A stretch of 64,000 nt of DNA from contig CATLLN010000001.1 in NCBI GenBank assembly GCA_950022695.1, forward strand, positions 62,001-126,000, written 5' to 3'. The notes under the pieces are model-generated. The model was not told where the DNA came from, did no database searches, and was given only the letters and a program-made list of their open reading frames with translations. The position numbers and the translations under genes are program-made. This stretch comes from an uncultured bacterium. Lineage in GTDB: Bacteria > Cyanobacteriota > Vampirovibrionia > Gastranaerophilales > Gastranaerophilaceae. Positions 59,362-64,000 of the stretch are shown piece after piece (the stretch's first letter is position 1; each line of letters opens with the position of its first letter).

Positions 59362-62169
59362 ATGGCAGAAAGTACTAAAACCGAGTATAAAAATACTCTT
59401 AATTTGCCTCAAACAACTTTAGCGATGAGAGCAAATGCTACTGTTAGAGAATTAGAAATACAAAAATTCTGGGAAGAAAATAACATTTATGAAAAAATGA
59501 CTTCTCAAAGAGATAAAGCAAATTCGTTTGTTTTACATGACGGTCCGCCGTATTTGAGCTCAGAAAAAATTCACGTGGGAACGGCTCTTAATAAAATTTT
59601 AAAAGATATTTTGATTAAATATAAATCTCAACAAGGTTTTTATGCGCCATATGTACCGGGTTATGACGGACACGGTCTTCCGATTGAAAACGCTGTAGTT
59701 AAAAATATTAAAGGCGGACGCCATGCGATTACAGAAGTTGAATTGCGTGCAAAGTGTAGAGAATTTGCTCACAAAAACCTTAAAGGTCAGGAGTCTGAAT
59801 TCAAACGCTTAGGTGTTTTAGGTAACTGGGAAAATCCGTATTTGACAATTAACCCAGAATACGAAGCTGAACAGGTTCGTGTTTTTGGTGAAATGTACAA
59901 AAAAGGCTATATTGAAAAAGGTTTGAAACCGGTTTACTGGTGTGCATCTTGCGAAACCGCTTTGGCAGAAGCTGAAGTTGAATACGCTGATCATACTTCA
60001 ACCTCAATTTATGTAAGATTTAAGTTCGATGACGAAGGGGTTAATAAAATCGGGCAGTTAGTAGATTTGCCGAATAACAATGTATATGCAATTATCTGGA
60101 CAACTACTCCTTGGACAATTCCTTCTAACATGGCAATTTCTATGCACCCGAGATTTGAATATAGTTTCTTTAGCTATAAAGGTGATGTTTATGTTGCCGC
60201 AACTGATCTTTTGGGTTCATTCTTGAAAGATGTTGAGTGGGATGAAGCTGATATTAAAATTTGGGGAACTTGCAGTGGTCAGGATTTAGAACTTTTAAAT
60301 ACAAAACATCCGTTAGTAGATAGAAAATCTCCGATAATTTTAGGTGAACACGTAACTCTTGACGCTGGTACAGGTTCTGTACATACAGCACCGGGTCACG
60401 GTCTGGAAGATTACGAAGTTGGATGCAGATATAATATTGAAGTATTCTCACCTTTAGATGGTGCAGGTGTTTGGACAGATGTTGTCGGAATTCCTGAACT
60501 AGTTGGTGTACCTTATTACAAAGGCAATTCAATGGTTATTGAAATGCTTGAAGACTGCGGAGCATTGTTAAAACAACAAGATATTCAGCACAGTTACCCT
60601 CACTGTTGGAGATGTAAAAAACCTGTAATTTACCGTGCTACACCGCAATGGTTTGTTAAGGTTGATAAATTCAGAAAAGAAACACTTGATGCAATTCATA
60701 ATGTAAAATGGATTCCTGCAAGCGGCGAAAACAGAATCGGTAATATGGTTGAAAGCCGTACAGATTGGTGTATTTCACGTCAGCGTGCGTGGGGTGTTCC
60801 TATCCCGATTTTCTATTGCGAAGATTGCGGCGAAGTAGTTTGTACAGATGAAACAATTGAAAATGTTGCTAAAATCTTTGATAAAGAAAGTTCTGATGCG
60901 TGGGTTAAATATTCAGCAGAAGAATTGTTACCGCAAGGTTTTGTATGTCCTAAATGCGGTAAAAACCACTTTAGAAAAGAAAAAGATATTATGGATGTTT
61001 GGTTTGATTCCGGTGTGTCTTGGCGTGCTGTAGTTGAAAAACGCGCTGATGAATTAGGTCATACACCTGTTGATATGTATCTTGAAGGTTCAGATCAACA
61101 CAGAGGATGGTTCCAATCTTCATTATTAACATCAATTGCAACTCAGGGCAAAGCTCCTTATAAAGAAGTTTTAACTCACGGGTTTGTATTTGGTGAAGAT
61201 GGCAGAAAAATGTCTAAATCTTTAGGTAATTACATCAGACCTGATGATATTATCAAAAACTATGGTGCTGATATCTTAAGACTTTGGGCTGCATCAGTTG
61301 ACTACAGAAACGATATAAAAATTGGTAATAATATCGTAGGTCAGTTGACAGAAATCTTCAAAAAAACAAGAAATACTGCAAGATTTTTAAGCGGTAACCT
61401 GTTTGATTTTGATCCTGCTGTTGATTATGTAGAATATGACGAACTTAAAAATATCGATAAGTTCGCATTACATAAGTTAAATAAACTTATTGCAGAAGTA
61501 ACAGAAGCTTTTGAAAATTACGAATTCTACAAATATTTCCAATGCTTGCAAAATTTTGCGGCAAATGACTTGAGTTCATTCTACCTTGATATCGTAAAAG
61601 ACAGACTTTATACAGCAGGTAAAAAATCATTTTCACGTCGCGCTTGTCAAACGGTTCTTTATGAAAACCTGATGGCGCTTGTAAGAATGCTTGCTCCTGT
61701 AATGCCTCATCAGGCAGAAGATATCTGGCAAAATATTCCAGAATGTCAACGTGGCGGCTTAATCAGTATTTTACTTTCAGATTGGCCGGGGGTAAATAAA
61801 AAGTGGGATTCTCCACAACTAGAGGAGGAGTTTTCTAAAATTCTTAAATCACGTGAAGTCGTTTCCCGTGCAATTGAACCGCTAAGAGCTGATAAAAAAG
61901 TCGGAAGTTCATTAGAAGTTTCGGTTTATATAAAAGCCGATGATAACTCAGTATTAAAAGCAAATGAAACTGATTTGGCAGATATTTATATCGTTTCTCA
62001 GGCAGTTTTAACAGACTCTAAACCTGCTGATGTATTAAATGAACACACAGAGGATGGCTACAACGTATGGGTTGTTAAAGCTCAAGGTGAAAAATGTACA
62101 AGATGTTGGAAATACCGTTCGTTGAATGAAGACGGAATTTGTGACGACTGTCTTGAAGCTATTAAATAA
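59362..62169 (+). CDS. ileS: isoleucyl-tRNA synthetase
   Basis: 935 aa class I synthetase. The HIGH motif is KIHVGTALNK near residue 68 (HVGT variant), the KMSKS loop is GRKMSKSLGN near residue 615, the editing domain has TTPWTIPSNMAI, and the last 40 residues are a zinc ribbon (CTRCWKY...CDDCL). The gene follows the symporter by three bases and could share its transcript. GAGGGA is upstream. Confidence 0.97.
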   Translation: MAESTKTEYKNTLNLPQTTLAMRANATVRELEIQKFWEENNIYEKMTSQRDKANSFVLHDGPPYLSSEKIHVGTALNKILKDILIKYKSQQGFYAPYVPGYDGHGLPIENAVVKNIKGGRHAITEVELRAKCREFAHKNLKGQESEFKRLGVLGNWENPYLTINPEYEAEQVRVFGEMYKKGYIEKGLKPVYWCASCETALAEAEVEYADHTSTSIYVRFKFDDEGVNKIGQLVDLPNNNVYAIIWTTTPWTIPSNMAISMHPRFEYSFFSYKGDVYVAATDLLGSFLKDVEWDEADIKIWGTCSGQDLELLNTKHPLVDRKSPIILGEHVTLDAGTGSVHTAPGHGLEDYEVGCRYNIEVFSPLDGAGVWTDVVGIPELVGVPYYKGNSMVIEMLEDCGALLKQQDIQHSYPHCWRCKKPVIYRATPQWFVKVDKFRKETLDAIHNVKWIPASGENRIGNMVESRTDWCISRQRAWGVPIPIFYCEDCGEVVCTDETIENVAKIFDKESSDAWVKYSAEELLPQGFVCPKCGKNHFRKEKDIMDVWFDSGVSWRAVVEKRADELGHTPVDMYLEGSDQHRGWFQSSLLTSIATQGKAPYKEVLTHGFVFGEDGRKMSKSLGNYIRPDDIIKNYGADILRLWAASVDYRNDIKIGNNIVGQLTEIFKKTRNTARFLSGNLFDFDPAVDYVEYDELKNIDKFALHKLNKLIAEVTEAFENYEFYKYFQCLQNFAANDLSSFYLDIVKDRLYTAGKKSFSRRACQTVLYENLMALVRMLAPVMPHQAEDIWQNIPECQRGGLISILLSDWPGVNKKWDSPQLEEEFSKILKSREVVSRAIEPLRADKKVGSSLEVSVYIKADDNSVLKANETDLADIYIVSQAVLTDSKPADVLNEHTEDGYNVWVVKAQGEKCTRCWKYRSLNEDGICDDCLEAIK

Positions 62170-62171
62170 GT

Positions 62172-62204
62172 AAAAATGGCGGAGCCGAAGGCTCCGCCAT
62201 TTTT
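62172..62204. terminator. bidirectional terminator between ileS and the second prepilin
   Basis: AAAAATGGCGGAGCC-gaa-GGCTCCGCCATTTTT. It ends both convergent genes, overlapping the prepilin stop. Confidence 0.95.
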
Positions 62205-62922
62205 ACTTTGGTAAACATTTAAAATATTCTTTGTGACTTCCATTAGGACATTTATTACTCATTGCATAGTAAGCACAGTAGCGTCCATTTGACTGATGTG
62301 TATATCCGCCGCCCGTATCGTACCAGTCATCTTCATAACTTGATGGTTCTAATGAACAATAATTCATTCCTTTTTTAGCATGATATGGTTGTGCATTTTG
62401 TTTTATTTGCAGTTCCCATACATCAAAACCGCCACGGTTAGGTTTGCCCTCTCCGTTTACATCAAAATCTACTACCCAACCAAGATTACCATAACTGCCT
62501 ATACTACCGCTTTGTATAAAGCAAACTGTCATTCCTGATAATAAAACATAGCTTTTCTCGTTTATACTATTAAGGCAGGTATTAAATAGTGTTGTGTTTG
62601 AAAAATTCATTTTTTTATAGCGTGTGCTATTTTTATTGTTAGGGCTTGTGTATGTATGCGAAACTTTTAGATGTGATAATAGTATGGGTAAAAAATATGT
62701 ATTGAAATCTTCTTTTGACATTCCTTCTAATGAATCAATTCCATATTCTTCCATAGATAGAGAAATCGCGTTTTGGATAATTGAAACAGATTTAAGAAAT
62801 GAGGTTCTTAAAACGTGTAATTTATAATTTTGAATTAATCCGGGAATACTTATTGCAGCCACAATACCGATTATTCCAATAGTAATTAGGGTTTCAGCTA
62901 ATGTAAATGCTTTTAATTTCAT
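62203..62922 (-). CDS. type IV prepilin-like protein
   Basis: 239 aa. It begins MKLKA then FTLAETLITIGIIGIVAAIS, with Glu at position 5 and Ala before the cleavage site. The C-terminal part has DFDVNGEGKPNRGGFDVWEL and several cysteines (YCSLEP, RYCAYY, NKCPNG, FKCLPK). The matching DVNG-x-PN motif is present in the prepilin at 17.4 kb. The ATG at 62922 has AAAGGAAG upstream; the ATG farther upstream at 62991 is not supported. Divergent from the XRE gene at 62986. Confidence 0.92.
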   Translation of the reverse strand: MKLKAFTLAETLITIGIIGIVAAISIPGLIQNYKLHVLRTSFLKSVSIIQNAISLSMEEYGIDSLEGMSKEDFNTYFLPILLSHLKVSHTYTSPNNKNSTRYKKMNFSNTTLFNTCLNSINEKSYVLLSGMTVCFIQSGSIGSYGNLGWVVDFDVNGEGKPNRGGFDVWELQIKQNAQPYHAKKGMNYCSLEPSSYEDDWYDTGGGYTHQSNGRYCAYYAMSNKCPNGSHKEYFKCLPK

Positions 62923-62948
62923 ATCTTCCTTTCTATTGAGAAATCTCA

Positions 62949-62977
62949 ATGACTTTATTTTTATTGTATTGCATAAT
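62949..62977 (+). promoter_or_regulatory. leaderless promoter of the 62986 XRE gene
   Basis: ATGACT and CATAAT are separated by 17 bases; the transcript should begin within a base or two of the ATG at 62986. No Shine-Dalgarno sequence. Confidence 0.55.
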
Positions 62978-62991
62978 TGCAATAAATGCAA
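62963..62991 (-). promoter_or_regulatory. promoter of the second prepilin gene
   Basis: On the minus strand TTGCAT (62991-62986, overlapping the XRE ATG) and TACAAT (62968-62963) are separated by exactly 17 bases, 41 bases before the ATG. Confidence 0.65.
62968..62983. promoter_or_regulatory. palindromic operator candidate
   Basis: ATTGCA-taat-TGCAAT, a 6-4-6 inverted repeat in the -35/-10 spacer of the prepilin promoter and over the -10 box of the XRE gene. Both promoters would be covered at once. Confidence 0.6.
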
Positions 62992-63201
62992 TATTCAGAA
63001 TTAGGGAAATTTATAAAATTAAAAAGAGAACAAGCCGGGCTGTCTTTGAACAAGTTTGCAAATCTTGCTGAAATTGATCCGGCAATCCAGTGTCGTATTG
63101 AAAATCTTAAACAGGGGATAAAGGTTAATATTTTGGAAAATATTTCTCGCGCATTTGGCACTACTCCAGCTAAATTTTTGGAAGAATTTGAAAAATCTTA
63201 A
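62986..63201 (+). CDS. XRE-family transcriptional regulator, short
   Basis: 71 aa, consisting of just a helix-turn-helix: LGKFIKLKREQAGLSLNKFANLAEIDPAIQCRIENLKQGI, then a short helical end. No separate C-terminal domain. It is divergent from the second prepilin and, from its promoter, leaderless. The stop TAA overlaps the ATG of a 20-residue reading frame. Confidence 0.9.
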   Translation: MQYSELGKFIKLKREQAGLSLNKFANLAEIDPAIQCRIENLKQGIKVNILENISRAFGTTPAKFLEEFEKS

Positions 63202-63263
63202 TGTTTTTTAAAATTTTAGCAATTTTATTTTTTACTGCCGTTTTTTATCTCAGAAAGCGGTAA
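63201..63263 (+). CDS. candidate 20-residue membrane microprotein
   Basis: Reads MFFKILAILFFTAVFYLRKR: one hydrophobic segment followed by LRKR. The ATG overlaps the XRE stop (TAATG), suggesting coupled translation. It ends two bases before the ATG of the next gene. Could be chance, but the exact fit between two genes argues for a real frame. Confidence 0.4.
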   Translation: MFFKILAILFFTAVFYLRKR

Positions 63264-63265
63264 AA

Positions 63266-63961
63266 ATGACTCCAATTCCTCAAAAATTAATTACTCAATT
63301 TAGTTCAGTATCCGGATTACAAAGATTTTCTGTATTCGTTTTGAATAATCAAAAACAGATTAGTCCAAGAGTTTTTGCTGATGAGTTTGGTAAGCTTCAA
63401 AGAGTTTATCTTAAAGATAAACAACAGGATTTATTTTGTTCTGAAGCGGATGTATTAGCTCAAAAACTACTTGAAACAGAAAATCATGATTTTGCAAGTA
63501 TTATTATGAGTGCTCTTTGTAAAATAACAGAATTTTTACCTGATCAGCTTGAAGGTTTTGCCAAAAAAGGTTATGAAATAGCTAAAAAGAATGGTGATTA
63601 TGTTCATATGATGGCAAGATTGAATAATTTGCGCAAAGTCTATCAGGGTGATTATGATAAGTTGTATGATTATATTCAGGTTTTGTATAAGCAGGAAAAG
63701 TGTTTAAAAGAGCTGACTAATCATTATGAATCTGCGATTGCATCTTTTCAAACGGTAGTAAGAAATGCAGCTTCGCGCAGCGATTATGAAAATATGCTTG
63801 CTTATGTACAAACAGAAATCGGTAAATTGACACGTAAGAAACACCCTCAAGATGCTTATAATAAACTTATAAATGCTAGAGAAATTTTTGAAAAACGCGG
63901 TAATCATCAAAGTGTAAGTTATATTGATATGCTGATTTCCAAAATAAATAATAAAAATTAA
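63266..63961 (+). CDS. uncharacterised helical protein, 231 aa
   Basis: Not recognised. It is all-helical and Lys/Gln-rich, with TPR-like pattern GYEIAKKNGDYVHMMARLNN, LRKVYQGDYDKLYDYIQVLY and NHYESAIASFQTVVRNAASR. The end KLINAREIFEKRGNHQSVSY is like another TPR helix pair. No signal peptide. It follows the microprotein by two bases and may be cotranscribed with the XRE gene. The window ends shortly after. Confidence 0.7.
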   Translation: MTPIPQKLITQFSSVSGLQRFSVFVLNNQKQISPRVFADEFGKLQRVYLKDKQQDLFCSEADVLAQKLLETENHDFASIIMSALCKITEFLPDQLEGFAKKGYEIAKKNGDYVHMMARLNNLRKVYQGDYDKLYDYIQVLYKQEKCLKELTNHYESAIASFQTVVRNAASRSDYENMLAYVQTEIGKLTRKKHPQDAYNKLINAREIFEKRGNHQSVSYIDMLISKINNKN

Positions 63962-64000
63962 ATTTTGTAACTTTTACTTTTTTTCATTTTATTTGTGTAA

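Overview
The window is about 64 kb of AT-rich bacterial chromosome with densely packed housekeeping genes, no tRNA or rRNA gene, no CRISPR array, and no insertion sequence or prophage that I could find. The organism has a Gram-negative type envelope (lptC, lptA, lpxA, a heptosyltransferase-like GT9, a class A PBP, a BamE-like and an OmpH-like protein). It carries prepilin genes with the N-terminus FTLAEVLITLGIIG and many lineage-specific secreted or anchored proteins. This combination, with the infA-rpmJ-rpsM-rpsK-rpsD-rpoA-rplQ-truA-rplM-rpsI cluster, suggests a gut-type non-photosynthetic relative of Cyanobacteria (Vampirovibrionia/Melainabacteria, Gastranaerophilales). That assignment is an inference from gene style, not a database match.

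Layout. 1-7.9 kb: partial dapA, then lptC-lptA-TPR-dprA-topA, then aroE with an unusual 145-residue N-terminal extension. 7.9-18 kb: bioB, a nitrilase-family hydrolase, rpsF-ssb-rpsR, dapF, a GT9, PBP1A, and an operon of prepilin, unknown protein and GT2. 18-27 kb: an XRE regulator, a FAD oxidoreductase, a YkgJ-type protein, bioF-bioG-bioC, prmC and a split chromate transporter. 27-39 kb: many small secreted or HEAT-repeat proteins, lipA, tgt, ndk, and an acyltransferase divergent from a second XRE regulator. 39-46.5 kb: uvrC lacking its C-terminal HhH domain, and an operon rimI, BioY-like, ZorA-like, ZorB-like, UPF0210 and two paralogous unknowns. 46.7-52.3 kb: ribosomal protein/RNA polymerase operon. 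52-64 kb: a large unknown with a phosphoribosyltransferase-like loop, M29 aminopeptidase, lpxA, iron alcohol dehydrogenase, dicarboxylate symporter, ileS, and a second prepilin divergent from a third XRE regulator.

How the genes work together. Envelope building, biotin and lipoate synthesis, and lysine/meso-DAP synthesis are represented by scattered small operons. Three times the same regulatory design appears: a small XRE gene divergent from a surface-related gene (prepilin, prepilin, membrane acyltransferase), with a short palindrome inside the -35/-10 spacer of the divergent gene's promoter. At least six genes have a -10 box placed so that the transcript should begin at, or within three bases of, the ATG, with no Shine-Dalgarno sequence, implying regular use of leaderless mRNAs.

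Intergenic space holds relatively GC-rich islands. These include a two-copy element with covarying hairpins (before rpsR and before the 24.5 kb operon), a three-copy dispersed repeat that supplies the stop codon of two genes, a structured leader before rpsD, and a terminator on the minus strand with no gene in front of it.
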